Assembly: GCA_963743595.1 (NCBI GenBank)
Contig: CAVURW010000202.1
Coordinates: 1-7,056 of the forward strand
From: CAVURW01 sp963743595
GTDB taxonomy: Bacteria > Verrucomicrobiota > Verrucomicrobiia > Methylacidiphilales > UBA1321
Length of the DNA: 7,056 bases
Direction: 5' to 3'
Shown: positions 6,965 to 7,056 of the stretch, piece after piece
Numbering within the stretch: the first letter of the stretch is position 1
How the letters are laid out: each line of letters begins with the position of its first letter
Notes under the pieces: model-generated
Databases searched by the model: none
Told to the model about the DNA's origin: nothing
What the model saw: the letters and a program-made list of their open reading frames with translations, nothing else
Translations under genes and position numbers: made by a program

Positions 6965-7056
6965 TTACTGGTTAAATTGCTTCAGCATAAACGCTGCCAA
7001 CCCGGCTAGTTTTCGGTCTAAGCTTGGGGAGGCGGTGAAATCTGTTTCAATATGTA
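6965..7056 (-). CDS. C-terminus of an unidentified protein (partial at right edge)
   Basis: Reading the minus strand from the window edge, one frame stays open for 29 codons and ends in TAA (6965-6967). It encodes a tail reading HIETDFTASPSLDRKLAG followed by LAAFMLKQFNQ. This looks like an ordinary amphipathic helix at the end of a folded protein, and over half of the codons begin with a purine. The gene continues beyond the window. The 69-residue candidate follows after 13 bases on the same strand. The fragment is too short to assign a family. Confidence 0.45.
   Translation of the reverse strand, partial: HIETDFTASPSLDRKLAGLAAFMLKQFNQ

Noticed and set aside
6955..6979. A strong AGGAGG on the plus strand (6955-6960), suggesting a plus-strand gene start near the right edge
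   Set aside because: The only nearby start, TTG at 6977, opens a frame that closes after about ten codons, and the opposite strand reads as coding here.

Overview
The window most likely comes from a member of the Verrucomicrobiota. The main reason is the 1,367-residue protein at 195-4298. It carries the hallmarks of Verru_Chthon cassette protein A, a giant pilin-like family that I know only from that phylum. The window holds two confident genes (the cassette A protein and a citramalate synthase), one solid but unrecognised secreted-protein gene, and several weaker candidates at the edges and in the gaps.

Layout. Positions 1-50 are probably the tail of an upstream gene whose reading frame is uncertain. 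Positions 51-194 are a non-coding leader with two short direct repeats. Positions 195-4298 encode the cassette A protein: a short positively charged leader, a prepilin-type cleavage and membrane segment, and then a very long exported region. Its last 11 bases overlap the start of a 241-residue protein with a signal peptide (4288-5013), so the two are probably translated together and may act at the same place in the envelope. A coding-like stretch follows in the -1 frame (up to 5102). It is either a 30-codon gene coupled through a GTGA overlap or the displaced C-terminus of the secreted protein.

Positions 5137-6729 encode a complete (R)-citramalate synthase of the GSU1798/TIGR00977 type, which starts the threonine-independent route to isoleucine. 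It has no evident functional tie to the pilin-like genes. Two minus-strand candidates converge on it: a 69-residue basic protein (6742-6951) and, 13 bases upstream of that, the C-terminus of another protein running off the right edge (6965-7056).

How the genes may work together. The cassette A protein looks like a PilX/GspK-style minor pseudopilin with a huge extracellular part. In its family it is normally found with three smaller prepilin-like proteins (B, C, D), and none of these is complete in this window. The secreted 241-residue protein is the candidate extra partner. None of the starts in the window has a clear Shine-Dalgarno sequence. I saw no rRNA, tRNA, CRISPR array, insertion sequence or convincing intrinsic terminator.
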